This document shows, in pieces, positions 38,396-47,854 of a DNA stretch of 64,000 bases (positions within the stretch are counted from its first letter, which is position 1; each line of letters begins with the position of its first letter). Source of the stretch: Thermoplasmata archaeon (GTDB lineage: Archaea > Thermoplasmatota > Thermoplasmata > Lutacidiplasmatales > UBA184); NCBI GenBank assembly GCA_027315165.1, contig DAHUYN010000001.1, forward strand, positions 124,001 through 188,000. The letters run 5' to 3'. The notes under the pieces were generated by a model. It searched no databases. It was not told where the DNA came from and was given only the letters and a program-made list of their open reading frames with translations. A program made the translations under genes and the position numbers.

Positions 38396-39340
38396 TCACC
38401 CCGGGACGAGGCCGCGGAGCTTGAAGTAGCGCACGAGACCCTGCGCGGCCAGGTCGTAGCCGGAGACCCGTTCGCTCGCGTCGTCGGCCGAGCGGCCCGA
38501 GACGGTCTCACGCTCGAGGCGTCGGACCTCCGCGGCCCGCAGCGCGTCGGCGACGTGCCGGACGCTCGGGTCCTCGCGGGCGGCCGCGAGGGCGGTGTCG
38601 CGCCAGAGCCGCACCTCGGTCCCGTACTCGCGGAAGTCCTCTCCGACCGCCGTCGACGGGCCGAAGTGGCTGTAGAGGAGCCGGCGCGGGGCGGCGGCCG
38701 CCATGCGCTCGGCGCTCGCGAACAGCGCCTCGAGGTCGAGGTCGGGGGGCGGGACGGCGGGACGCGGCCAGGGCGAGCCCTCCAGCTTGACACCGAGCGA
38801 GTCCCCGGTGAGCAGAGAGCCGCTGCCGGTGTCCAGGAACGAGAGATGGTGGGAGGCGTGCCCGGGCGTCGCGAGCACCTCGAGGGTGCCGCCGCGGACC
38901 GGGAAGCTCTCGCCTCCTCGGAGGGTGACGACTCGGTCCGGGGGGACCGGGGCGATCGGGCCCCACAACGGGTCGGCGGCCGCTCCCCAGGCGCGGCGCG
39001 CGCTCGCGGCGAGCCGCGTCGGGTCGATCAGGTGTGGCGCCCCGAGCTCGTGGACGTAGAGACGCGCTCTCGGGAAGGCCAACGCCGCGGCGCCGAGCCC
39101 GCCGGCGTGGTCGAGATGGATGTGGGTGACGAAGATCTGTCGCACCTCCTCCGAGGCCCGGCCGAGTCGCCCGAGGCCCTCGCGAAGCCGTTCGAGACAC
39201 GTCGTCGGCCCCGTCTCGACGAGCGCGACGCCCTCCTCGAGGGGGAACAGGTAGCTCGCGACGAGCCCCTCGGTGTCCCGAAAGCCGAGGTCGATCATCG
39301 CCCGGCCCCCGCCCAGGTCGTGGACGGATATCGCCGGCAT
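38396..39340 (-). CDS. MBL-fold metallohydrolase
   Basis: IFVTHIHLDHAGGLGAAA, TPGHASHHLSFLD, LLTGDSLG, LYSHFGP. Confidence 0.92.
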   Translation of the reverse strand: MPAISVHDLGGGRAMIDLGFRDTEGLVASYLFPLEEGVALVETGPTTCLERLREGLGRLGRASEEVRQIFVTHIHLDHAGGLGAAALAFPRARLYVHELGAPHLIDPTRLAASARRAWGAAADPLWGPIAPVPPDRVVTLRGGESFPVRGGTLEVLATPGHASHHLSFLDTGSGSLLTGDSLGVKLEGSPWPRPAVPPPDLDLEALFASAERMAAAAPRRLLYSHFGPSTAVGEDFREYGTEVRLWRDTALAAAREDPSVRHVADALRAAEVRRLERETVSGRSADDASERVSGYDLAAQGLVRYFKLRGLVPG

Positions 39341-39357
39341 GGGTCGACCCGGCCCTC

Positions 39358-40083
39358 CTAGAACGTCGGGGTGAAGAAGAAGAGGACCGAGAGCACGGCC
39401 ACGAGGAAGATCGCCGCGGCCCCGAAGCTACCCACCCAGATGGCGCGGCTCCATCGGAGGACCTTGCGGCCGTCCAAGGCCCCGAGGGGGATCAGGTTGA
39501 ACCCGGCGAAGACCGCGTTGACGAACGCGAGGAAGGTCAGCGTCACCCACACCTCCGCCGAGCCGACGAGAGGGAGGCTCGCGAAGGCCGCGCCGAGGAA
39601 CGCCGCCCCGAAGACGAGGTTCGTCACGGGTCCGGCAAGGCTCGTCCGGCCCCACTCCTCCGTCGAGCCCATCCCGCCGATCACCGTCGCGCCGGGCAGC
39701 GCGAAGAGGAACCCGAAGAGCGCGGTCGCGACGGAGAAGAACAGCCCGGCGAGCGACATCCGGAACTCGGCCCAGAATCCGTGCCGCTGCGCCATGATCT
39801 TGTGCGCCATCTCGTGCGCGACGAACCCCGTGAGGGTCGCGACGGCGGCGATGCCGAGGCCCGTCACCACCGTCGGCCAGGAGATCCCCCCCGAGACGCC
39901 GGTGACGGAGATCTGGGCCCGGACGATGGCGATGTCGAACGTGAGGACCAGAAACGCGATCCCGAGGTGGAGCAGCTCGGTGCGGCTCGTGGTGATCCGC
40001 GTCACCGGGCGCGGTGGCCCCCCCGAGAGGAGCTCGTCGGTCGGGCGCGGGTTCCACAAGCTCAAGGGCCCGCTCCCGGCCAC
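39358..40083 (-). CDS. site-2 protease-like (M50) membrane metalloprotease
   Basis: LTGFVAHEMAHKIMAQRHGFWAEF (HExxH), FNLIPLGALDGRKVLRWS (NxxPxxxLDG); GTG start inferred. Confidence 0.87.
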   Translation of the reverse strand: MAGSGPLSLWNPRPTDELLSGGPPRPVTRITTSRTELLHLGIAFLVLTFDIAIVRAQISVTGVSGGISWPTVVTGLGIAAVATLTGFVAHEMAHKIMAQRHGFWAEFRMSLAGLFFSVATALFGFLFALPGATVIGGMGSTEEWGRTSLAGPVTNLVFGAAFLGAAFASLPLVGSAEVWVTLTFLAFVNAVFAGFNLIPLGALDGRKVLRWSRAIWVGSFGAAAIFLVAVLSVLFFFTPTF

Positions 40084-40958
40084 CGCTCGACGGCCATCGG
40101 TCCCGTGGAGGCGCGTTGGGTGAGCAGGTCGGCGACGAGCCGGATCCCGTCGGCGAGCCTCGGCCCGGGCCGGCTGAAATACGCCTGGTCCGCCACCCAC
40201 AGCCCGCGGGGGGGCCGAAGACGCTCGACCTCGGGCCGGACCGGCGAGTCGCGCAGCTCCCGGGTCGTGCGCGGGACCGAGAAGCTGCACGGGCTCAGAA
40301 CGACCAGCTCCGGTCCCCCGCGCTCGACCTCGCTCCAGGTCGTCCGACGAGCGGGCTCGCCCGCGCGCACGCCCCAGGCGCGACCGCCCGCGCGCGCGAC
40401 GATCTCCGGGGTCCAGAGCCCCGCGAGGATCGGAGGGTCGAGCCACTGGACGACGGCCACCGTGGGCGCCTCCGCGGGAGCCGGCCCGGCACCCGCACGG
40501 GCCTCGAGACGCTCGCGGAGCTCGCGCGCCTCTCGCTCGCGTCCGAGGGCGCGGCCGATCGTCGCGACCGTCTCCCAGACCTCCTCGAGGCGTCGGGGGG
40601 TCAGCGCGAGGATCGTCGGCGAGACGCCCGCGGCCCGGCACGCCTCGGCGACCTCGGACTCGGTGACGGAGCAGACGCGGCAGAGATTCTGCGTGAGCAG
40701 GAGGTCCGGCCGGAGCCGGGCGGTCGCGGGGACGTCGAGCTCGTAGAGGCTTTCGCCGATGCCGCGGACGGCCCGGACGCGGGCGTCGATCTGGGCGGAC
40801 GGCGCCTCCGCATCCCACGTCCTCGGTCGCAGGACGACCGGAACGTCCGCGACATCCTCGGGATAGTCGCACTCCGCGCTTCGGCCGACGAGCTCGTCCC
40901 GGGCGCCGAGCGCGCAGACGATCTCGGTGGCGCTTGGGAGGAGCGAGACGACCCGCAT
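40062..40958 (-). CDS. BtuF-like helical-backbone cobalamin-binding-type protein, no evident signal peptide
   Basis: MRVVSLLPSATEIVCALGARDELVGRSAECDYP, RPDLLLTQNLCRVCSV. Confidence 0.83.
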   Translation of the reverse strand: MRVVSLLPSATEIVCALGARDELVGRSAECDYPEDVADVPVVLRPRTWDAEAPSAQIDARVRAVRGIGESLYELDVPATARLRPDLLLTQNLCRVCSVTESEVAEACRAAGVSPTILALTPRRLEEVWETVATIGRALGREREARELRERLEARAGAGPAPAEAPTVAVVQWLDPPILAGLWTPEIVARAGGRAWGVRAGEPARRTTWSEVERGGPELVVLSPCSFSVPRTTRELRDSPVRPEVERLRPPRGLWVADQAYFSRPGPRLADGIRLVADLLTQRASTGPMAVERWPGAGP

Positions 40959-40988
40959 GAGGAGCCCGCCCCGCGACGCCGTGCCCCG

Positions 40989-42128
40989 TTACTTAGGCTT
41001 GCGGCCGCCCGGTTTCCGCGGCCGACGGGGCGGCACGGTCTTCCGTTCGGTGGCCCCCGACGCGCGTCGGGTCCCGCCCCGCGCCCCGGCGGGCGACGGC
41101 GCGGGAGCGTCGGTCGGGGCCGCGCGCTCCGCGCCGACCGGAGGCGCCGGCTCCGGCGGCGCCACGGGTGGGAGCTCCGGCGGAGGGAGCCCGAGGTGCT
41201 GGCAGAGAGCGACCTCCCGATCGCGAGCGAGCCCGAGGTGTCGGGCGCGCGCCCGCTCCTCCTCGGCGGCGACGGCATCGCCGAGGTGGGCGAGCGCCCC
41301 GGCGCGAAGGTAGCGAAGCTGGGGGTCCTCCGGCGACGCCGAGAGGAGCGCGTCGACCTCGGCGAGAGCCTCCGACCAGGCGCGCTCCGAGATCAGCGCC
41401 GCAAGAAGGTGCGAGCGCACGGCGACCCGTTGCGGGTCCTCCTCGAGCAGGACTCGATAGGCCGCGACCTCCTCGGCGACGCGACCCTGCGTCCCCAGGA
41501 CGGCGGCGCGGCCGAGCCGCGCGTCGAGCTCGCCGGGTTGCGCTTCGAGCGCTTCGACGAAGGCCCGGTCGGCGTCCTCGGCGAGGCCGAGCGCGAGAAG
41601 CGCGCGACCGATGCCGACCCGCGCCGGCGCGAACTCCGGCTTCAGCGCCACCGCCTGCCGGTAGAACCGGAGCGCCAGGGCCGGAACGCCCCAGTCGAGC
41701 CAGGTCCTCGCGCGATGGACGATCGTGTCGAGCTGCTGGGCGCTCGGGAGGAGGCGTCTCGAGGGACCCGGCGGAGCGGCCCTCGGCTCGTCTCCGACGT
41801 AGGCGCCGAGACCGAGCCCGCGGACGAGCTCGAGGAAGCGGCCCCCCTCGACGGTGGTCGCGCCGGCACGCTGGAGCTCCGCCTCGAACGCCGGGGGCAG
41901 GTGCGTGCGAGAGAGGACGACGAGCCGGGCGGGCGTCGGTGCGACCTCGCCGAGGAGCGAGCGGACGAAGGCGAGCGAGAGCCGGGCCGGGTCCTCGACG
42001 AAGGCGAAGAGGAATCGGTCGCCGGTTTGGAGCAACAGGCCCTCGGCGACGGGACGCACCGCGTCCATCTGCTGGCCCATCGCCTCGAGGAGGCGGCCGA
42101 TGAGGTCTGAGAACTCCGTCGTCACCAT
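40989..42128 (-). CDS. TPR-repeat protein
   Basis: ALRFYRQAVALKPEFAPARVGIGRALLALGLAEDADRAFVEALEAQPGELDARLGRAAVL..., basic C-terminus. Confidence 0.75.
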   Translation of the reverse strand: MVTTEFSDLIGRLLEAMGQQMDAVRPVAEGLLLQTGDRFLFAFVEDPARLSLAFVRSLLGEVAPTPARLVVLSRTHLPPAFEAELQRAGATTVEGGRFLELVRGLGLGAYVGDEPRAAPPGPSRRLLPSAQQLDTIVHRARTWLDWGVPALALRFYRQAVALKPEFAPARVGIGRALLALGLAEDADRAFVEALEAQPGELDARLGRAAVLGTQGRVAEEVAAYRVLLEEDPQRVAVRSHLLAALISERAWSEALAEVDALLSASPEDPQLRYLRAGALAHLGDAVAAEEERARARHLGLARDREVALCQHLGLPPPELPPVAPPEPAPPVGAERAAPTDAPAPSPAGARGGTRRASGATERKTVPPRRPRKPGGRKPK

Positions 42129-42197
42129 CGTGCCCTCTCGAGCGGGGAACCGGCCCCACCGTTAAATACGTACGACCGTCCGCGGAACCGGCGAGCT

Positions 42198-43259
42198 GTG
42201 GAGTTCTCCGACCTCACGGGCTACCGTTCGAGGCTCGAGGGCCTCCTTCGCGCGCAGTACGCGCAGGCCCGACGCGCGACGGCGCCGGCGCTCCGGGGCT
42301 CCGTCGACGCCCTCTCCGAGTTCACGCTGCGGGGCGGCAAGCGGTTCCGGGCGCTCTTGGTGCTCGGGGGCTACTGGATCGCCTCGGGCGCGTCGCCGGA
42401 GGCGGCGCTCCCCGCGGCGGCGGCGCTCGAGCACTTCCAGACCTGGATGCTCGTCCACGACGACATCATCGACCATTCCGAGGAGCGACGCGGCGGGCCC
42501 ACGCTGCATCGAAGCCTCGCGGGCGCGCACGCGGCCGCCGGTCGCCTCGGGGACGCGGAGGCGACGGGCACGGGGCTCGCGATCACCCTCGGGGACCTCG
42601 AGGAGCCGTTCACGCTCGACGCACTGCTCTCGGTGCGCGTTCCCCAAGCGCGGCGCCTCGCGGCGGCGGCCGAGTACGTCGCGATGACCCGTGCGACGGC
42701 CTACGGCCAGCTTCTCGACATTCAGAACGGGAGCCTCCCGGTCGAAGAGGTCCGCGAGGCCGATGTCCTCAAGGTCCACGAGCTCAAGTCGGCGGTCTAC
42801 ACCGTCTCCTCGCCGCTGCGCATCGGGGCGCTCCTGGGCGGGGCGCGCCCCGCGCTCACGAGCGACCTCGAGGCGATCGGCCTCGACCTCGGCATCGCCT
42901 TCCAGCTTCGGGACGACGTCCTCGGGGCCGGACTCGGGGACGGCGACCCGGGCAAGAGCGCGAACGACCTCGTCGAGGGGAAGCGGACGCTCCTCGTCGT
43001 GCGGGCCTGGGCCAAGGGCTCGGCGACGGACCGGGCGGCGCTCCGCGCCGTCCTCGGCGTCGCGACCGCCGCCCCCGGTGACGTCGCCCAGGCGGTGGAG
43101 GTCCTTCGTTCGACCGGCAGCGCCGCCTACTCGGAGGCGCGGATCGCCCAGCTCACGAAGCGGGCCTACGCGAGGCTCGAGGCGAGCCGGGCCGTCCCGG
43201 CGCGGGCGAAGCCGCTGCTCCGAGAGATCGGGGACCGGCTGGTCCGTCGGAGCACGTAG
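42198..43259 (+). CDS. polyprenyl (geranylgeranyl/farnesyl) diphosphate synthase
   Basis: GGKRFRALLVL, WMLVHDDIIDHSEERRGGPTLH, GIAFQLRDDVLGAGLGDGDPGKSANDLVEGKRTLL. Confidence 0.93.
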   Translation: MEFSDLTGYRSRLEGLLRAQYAQARRATAPALRGSVDALSEFTLRGGKRFRALLVLGGYWIASGASPEAALPAAAALEHFQTWMLVHDDIIDHSEERRGGPTLHRSLAGAHAAAGRLGDAEATGTGLAITLGDLEEPFTLDALLSVRVPQARRLAAAAEYVAMTRATAYGQLLDIQNGSLPVEEVREADVLKVHELKSAVYTVSSPLRIGALLGGARPALTSDLEAIGLDLGIAFQLRDDVLGAGLGDGDPGKSANDLVEGKRTLLVVRAWAKGSATDRAALRAVLGVATAAPGDVAQAVEVLRSTGSAAYSEARIAQLTKRAYARLEASRAVPARAKPLLREIGDRLVRRST

Positions 43260-43268
43260 CGTTCGCGC

Positions 43269-43646
43269 CTACGGGGGCGCGGCGCCGCCGGAGGGCTGCA
43301 CGCCGGCGGCCTGGAGCGCTTCCGAGAGCTGCTTTTGCATCTCGTTGTAGCGGTCCTTCAAGTGGTTCTCCTGGCGCTCGATCGACTTGACGCGGATCTC
43401 GAGCGTCTCCTTCTCCTCCGAGAGGAGGTCCTCGACCTCCTTGCGCCCCTTCGCCTTGACGAGGAGCCCGCCGATCGGCCGGTAGACGGTCGCCTCCTCC
43501 GGGAGCTTTTGGACCTCCTCGAGGGTCCGGCTCGTCTCCCTCAGCTTGAGGTCCATCTGCAGGCGCTGCTGCGCGACCGTCGAGAGGTCCTGCTGCAGGC
43601 GCTGGAACTGGCGGAGGTCGTTCTGGAGCTTTGCCGGAAGGGCCAC
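43269..43646 (-). CDS. pfdB: prefoldin beta subunit
   Basis: Coiled coil with VYRPIGGLLVKAKGRKEVEDLLSEEKETLEIRVKSIERQENHLKDRY. Confidence 0.9.
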   Translation of the reverse strand: MALPAKLQNDLRQFQRLQQDLSTVAQQRLQMDLKLRETSRTLEEVQKLPEEATVYRPIGGLLVKAKGRKEVEDLLSEEKETLEIRVKSIERQENHLKDRYNEMQKQLSEALQAAGVQPSGGAAPP

Positions 43647-43690
43647 GGCGCGGCCAGACGAGGTCCCGAAGATAAGCGCTTCGGGGACGA

Positions 43691-43954
43691 TCAGGGCCGT
43701 TGGACGATCGCCTCGGTCGCGTCGGCGAGCTCGACCCAGCCGAGGTAGGTGTTCAGCGCCGCGCGGAGGGCGCCGGTGTCCCGCGTGCCGATCCGCAGGC
43801 GGACCCGGCCCGGGGCGGGCTCGTCCAGCGTCGCGTGGGCCCTCGGCACCTCGCGGGCCGCCTCCGGCGCGAGCGTTCGCGCCAGCCGGCGGGCGGCCTC
43901 GGTCCCCGGATACTCGAGCAGGATCTCGGCCGACCAGACGTCGTGCGTCGTCAC
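43691..43954 (-). CDS. KEOPS complex Pcc1-like subunit
   Basis: 87 aa, ...VRLRIGTRDTGALRAALNTYLGWVELADATEAI. Confidence 0.8.
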   Translation of the reverse strand: MTTHDVWSAEILLEYPGTEAARRLARTLAPEAAREVPRAHATLDEPAPGRVRLRIGTRDTGALRAALNTYLGWVELADATEAIVQRP

Positions 43955-45315
43955 GCGGCGAGCTCCCGACGGAGCGCCGCGACGACGCGGTCGGTCTTCT
44001 CGGCGGCCGCCTGAACGTACCGGGCGGGGTCGAGGAGCTCGGTCACCTCCTCGGGCCCGAGGAGGGAGAGGACGCGCGCATCGGAACGAGCCCGCTGGGC
44101 CAGGTCGCCCGCGGCGCCGAGGTCTCGCGTGAGCGTGCGCAAAAGCTCGTGCGCCTCGCTCCGGGGCAGGCCCCGGGCCGTGAGCGCGAGCATGAGGCTC
44201 TCGGTCATCGCGCCGCCGCCCGCCTCCGCGAGGTGACGGGCCATCGCCGCCTCATCGACGCGGAGCCCGCGGAAGACCCGGGTCAGCTTGGTGAGGAGGT
44301 CGTCGGCGAGGACGATCGCGTGCGGCAGGACGATCCGCTCGTTCGCCGAGTTGGAGAGGTCCCGCTCGTGCCAGAGGACCATGTTCTCGAGCGGCGGGAG
44401 CGCGAACGCCCGCACGAGCCGCGCGAGCGACGTGACGTTCTCCGAGAGCATCGGGTTGCGCTTCTGCGCCATCGTCGAGCTCCCGACCTGTCGCCGCTCG
44501 TCGAACGGCTCCGCCACTTCGGCGATCTCGGTCCGCTGGAGGTTCCGGACCTCGGTCGCGAGGCGCTCGGCGGTCCCGGCGACGATCGCGAGAAGGTTCG
44601 TCAGTTCGGCGAGCCGGTCCCGACCGACGATCTGCGTCGGCGCCTCGTCGGCCGTGAGGCCGAGACGTCGCATCACACCGCTCTCGACCGCGGCGGCGTT
44701 CGGGCCGAACCCGGCACCGGTGCCGACGGCGCCGGCCATCTTGCCGACCGCCACGCGGGGCCGGAGCTCGTCGAGCCGGCGGCGGTCCCGGAGGACCTCG
44801 GCGGCGCCGACGGCCGCCTTGTAGCCGAACGTCTGGGGCACGGCGTGCTGGCCGTGGGTCCGGCCGACCTCGGGCGTGCGCGCGTGTCGCTCGGCGAGGT
44901 CGAGAAGGGCCGTGGCGAGCTCCGTGAGGTCGACCCGGAGGGTCGCGATCGCCTCCCGAAGCTCGAGGCCGAGCGCCGTGTCCGTGATGTCGCCGCTCGT
45001 CGCCCCGAAGTGGACCCAGGCGCCGCCGGGCCCGGAGCGCTCGGCAAGGGCGAGCGCGATCGCCATCACGTCGTGCCGCAGCGACTCCTCGAGCTCGTCG
45101 ACGCGAGCGAGCGCGACCTCGCCGCTGCGGGCGGCCGCCGCGATCGCCTTCGCGGCCTCCGCGGGGACCATGCCGAGCTCCGCTTCGGTCTCGGCGAGCG
45201 CCGCCTCGACCTCGAGCGCGCGCGACAGCCGGGCCTCTCGCGAGAAGAGGCGTCGGACCTCGGGCCGTCCGTACCGGAACTCGAGCGGGCAGAGAGGGGA
45301 GGACTCGTCGGCCAC
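43951..45315 (-). CDS. purB: adenylosuccinate lyase
   Basis: VGRTHGQHAVPQTFGYK, GSSTMAQKRNPMLSENVTSLARLVRAF. Confidence 0.95.
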   Translation of the reverse strand: MADESSPLCPLEFRYGRPEVRRLFSREARLSRALEVEAALAETEAELGMVPAEAAKAIAAAARSGEVALARVDELEESLRHDVMAIALALAERSGPGGAWVHFGATSGDITDTALGLELREAIATLRVDLTELATALLDLAERHARTPEVGRTHGQHAVPQTFGYKAAVGAAEVLRDRRRLDELRPRVAVGKMAGAVGTGAGFGPNAAAVESGVMRRLGLTADEAPTQIVGRDRLAELTNLLAIVAGTAERLATEVRNLQRTEIAEVAEPFDERRQVGSSTMAQKRNPMLSENVTSLARLVRAFALPPLENMVLWHERDLSNSANERIVLPHAIVLADDLLTKLTRVFRGLRVDEAAMARHLAEAGGGAMTESLMLALTARGLPRSEAHELLRTLTRDLGAAGDLAQRARSDARVLSLLGPEEVTELLDPARYVQAAAEKTDRVVAALRRELAA

Positions 45316-45335
45316 GGCCGTCGAGCCGGGGGTCT

Positions 45336-45344
45336 CTATATATG
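45336..45344. promoter_or_regulatory. TATA element in purB / carbamate kinase divergent intergenic region
   Basis: ctatatatg; about 25 nt from purB ATG on minus strand (leaderless spacing) and upstream of the plus-strand gene. Confidence 0.55.
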
Positions 45345-45401
45345 GGTGCCGCCGGCGGGCGCTCGCTATTTGCCCCCGACCCTCCTCGACCTCGAGGAGG
45401 G

Positions 45402-46364
45402 GTGAAGCCGGTGCGCGTTCTCGTGGCGCTCGGAGGGAACGCCCTCCAGCGGGCCGGCGGGGACGGCAGCTGGCAGGAGATGGTCCGCCAGATGCGGGCG
45501 ACGGCGCCGGCGCTTGCGGCCCTCGCCCGAGACGGCCACGAGCTCGTCGTCACGCACGGCAACGGACCCCAGGTCGGTGCGCTGCTGCGCCAGAACGAGC
45601 TCGCCCGCCGCGAGGTGCCGCCGAGGCCGATGTCGGTGCTCGGGGCGCAGTCGCAGGGGGAGGTCGGCCTCCTCGTCCAGCAGGAGCTCACACAAGCCCT
45701 CACCGTCGCGAGGGTCCCGAGGACCGTCGTCGCCTTCCTCTCGCGAATGGAGGTGAGCGCGAAGGACCCCGCCTTCCGACGTCCGACGAAGCCGGTCGGG
45801 CCCTACTACGCGGAGTCGGAGGCGCGCCTGCTCCGCAAGCGGGAGGGCTGGGCGATGGACTATGACGGGGCGCGGGGCGGCTGGCGCCGCGTCGTCGCCT
45901 CGCCGAGGCCGGTGCGCTGGCTCGAGGCCGAGGCCGTCGCGCGCGTGCTTGGCGAGGGGGGCGGGGCCACCTACGTCCCGGTCGTCGCCGGCGGAGGCGG
46001 CGTGCCCGTCGTCGCCCGGGCCGAGGGGCGGTACGAGGGCGTCGACGCCGTGATCGACAAGGACCTCGCCGCCGGCGTCGTCGGGGCCGCGCTCTCGGTC
46101 GAGCTCCTCGCCGTCGTCACCGATGTGCCGGCCGTCGCCGTCGGGTTCCGAAAGCCCTGGGAGCGCTGGCTCGGCGCCGTCTCGGTCGAGGAGCTCACGG
46201 CCCATCAGGCGCGCGGGGAGTTCGCCGAGGGGTCGATGGGCCCGAAGGTCGAGGCGGCGCTCGACTTCCTCGCGCACGGGGGCCGCCGGGTCGTGATCAC
46301 GGATATCCCGTCGCTCGGCCGGGCCCTCCGCGGCGAGGCCGGCACGAGGGTCGAGCGCGCCTAG
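45402..46364 (+). CDS. arcC: carbamate kinase
   Basis: VLVALGGNALQRAG, VTHGNGPQVGALL, VVAGGGGVPVV, DKDLAAGVVG, EFAEGSMGPKVEAALDFL. Confidence 0.94.
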   Translation: MKPVRVLVALGGNALQRAGGDGSWQEMVRQMRATAPALAALARDGHELVVTHGNGPQVGALLRQNELARREVPPRPMSVLGAQSQGEVGLLVQQELTQALTVARVPRTVVAFLSRMEVSAKDPAFRRPTKPVGPYYAESEARLLRKREGWAMDYDGARGGWRRVVASPRPVRWLEAEAVARVLGEGGGATYVPVVAGGGGVPVVARAEGRYEGVDAVIDKDLAAGVVGAALSVELLAVVTDVPAVAVGFRKPWERWLGAVSVEELTAHQARGEFAEGSMGPKVEAALDFLAHGGRRVVITDIPSLGRALRGEAGTRVERA

Positions 46365-47134
46365 GCCGGACCCGGTCCCGGGCCCTCGAGCACGCTCGCG
46401 ACGCGGCTCCCGTACTGGAACGCCCGCTTCGGCCGGTCGACGAGCGCTTGAGGAAGCCCGAGGGACCGGGCGACGCGTCGAAGCGCCTCCTTGGGCCGCT
46501 CGCCTCCGGCGAGGTCGGGGACCCGAAGCCGGCGCGCGAGTTCGACGACGGCGTCGTCGAGGTAGGGCGCCTCGACGCGGACCCCGGCCCGAGAGGCCCA
46601 CGCCACGGTCCAGGGCCACTCGACCTCGCGCAGTCTCGCGAGGTCCGCCTCCGCGCGCGCGCGCGCCGCGCTCGGCGAGAGGCCTCGATAGTGCCGGTAG
46701 CCGAAGAACAGCTCGTCCGCGCCCTGCCCGAGGAGGACCGTCCCTCCCGGCGTCGTCGCCTCGAGGGCGAGAGCGAGCGAGACCCGCACGCTCCGCAGGG
46801 GCTCGCGCAGGCCTTCGGGGACGACGGACGGGTCCCGCGCGCGGCGAAGCACGCTCTCTCGGGAGACCTCTCGGACCTCGTGGAGCAGCCCGAGCTCGAG
46901 GGCGCCAGCCCGCGCCGCGGCGAGGTCCGGGGCCCCGGCGACGCCGACGGTGACGAGGCGGGGATCGGGGGGCTTTGGAAGGAGGTGGGCGAGCAGCGAG
47001 GAGTCGAGCCCGCCCGAGAACAGGACCGTGCACGACGCGCCGCCTCGCGCACGGGCCACGACGGCCTCGACGAGAGCGGCGCCCAGCAGCTCGAGCTCGG
47101 GAGAGAACCCTCGCGGGACGGGCGCTGCGGCCAC
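46361..47134 (-). CDS. stand-alone asparagine synthetase C-domain-like protein (no glutaminase domain)
   Basis: CTVLFSGGLDSSLLAHLL PP-loop, VLLGQGADELFFGYRHY; 257 aa only. Confidence 0.82.
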   Translation of the reverse strand: MAAAPVPRGFSPELELLGAALVEAVVARARGGASCTVLFSGGLDSSLLAHLLPKPPDPRLVTVGVAGAPDLAAARAGALELGLLHEVREVSRESVLRRARDPSVVPEGLREPLRSVRVSLALALEATTPGGTVLLGQGADELFFGYRHYRGLSPSAARARAEADLARLREVEWPWTVAWASRAGVRVEAPYLDDAVVELARRLRVPDLAGGERPKEALRRVARSLGLPQALVDRPKRAFQYGSRVASVLEGPGPGPA

Positions 47135-47200
47135 GGAGTTCCCCCGAGGGCGGGGTCAACTCTTATCTCACGCGGTGCTCCCGAGGCCTCGGTGCGCCCT

Positions 47201-47794
47201 GTGACCGATCCCGTGGCCCGCGCGCCCGACGGTTCCGGGGCTCGGCTCCACCGGGCCGTCTACGTCGACCGCGACGGCACGGTGAACCCGGACCTTCGGT
47301 ACCTCGCCGATGCGAGCCGGCTCGAGGTCTACCTCGGCGTCGCCGAGGCGATCCGGCTGCTCCGCGCCCACGGCTACAAGGTCGTCTGCGTGACGAACCA
47401 GTCGGGGGTCGAGCGCGGCTACTACACGACCGAGGACGTCGAGCGGATCCACCGCCGGGTCAACGAGATTCTCCGACCCCAGGGCGCCGAGATCGACGCG
47501 TTCTACTACTGCCCGCACGCGCCGGCGTCGGACTGCCCGTGCCGCAAGCCGCGGACGGGCCTCTTCGAGCGGGCCGAGCGCGAGCTTCACCTGGCCCGCC
47601 GCGGGAGCGCCGTCATCGGGGACCGGGTCCTCGACATCGAGGCCGGCGAGCGGCTCGGCCTGCTCACGGTGCTCGTCGCCTCGCCCGGGCACGAGGAGGC
47701 GGTCCGGCAGGAGGTCGCGGCGCGCGGCGTTACCCCGGACCTCACGGCCCCGTCGATGCGCGCGGCGGCCGCGCGCCTCCTGGCGATCGGCTGA
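47201..47794 (+). CDS. HAD-IIIA phosphatase (GmhB/HisB-N-like)
   Basis: AVYVDRDGTVNPDLRYL, VCVTNQSGVERGYYTTEDVERIH, CPHAPASDCPCRKPRTGLF, VIGDRVLDIEAGE. Confidence 0.9.
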   Translation: MTDPVARAPDGSGARLHRAVYVDRDGTVNPDLRYLADASRLEVYLGVAEAIRLLRAHGYKVVCVTNQSGVERGYYTTEDVERIHRRVNEILRPQGAEIDAFYYCPHAPASDCPCRKPRTGLFERAERELHLARRGSAVIGDRVLDIEAGERLGLLTVLVASPGHEEAVRQEVAARGVTPDLTAPSMRAAAARLLAIG

Positions 47795-47854
47795 CCCGAG
47801 CGCCCGAGGGCAAAGGTTGTATCCTCGCCGCCCTCGTCACCGACTAGGGCATCG

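Noticed and set aside
40014-42110. 698-aa plus-strand ORF
   Set aside because: Antisense to the BtuF-like and TPR genes; Arg/Glu/Asp-rich translation without motifs
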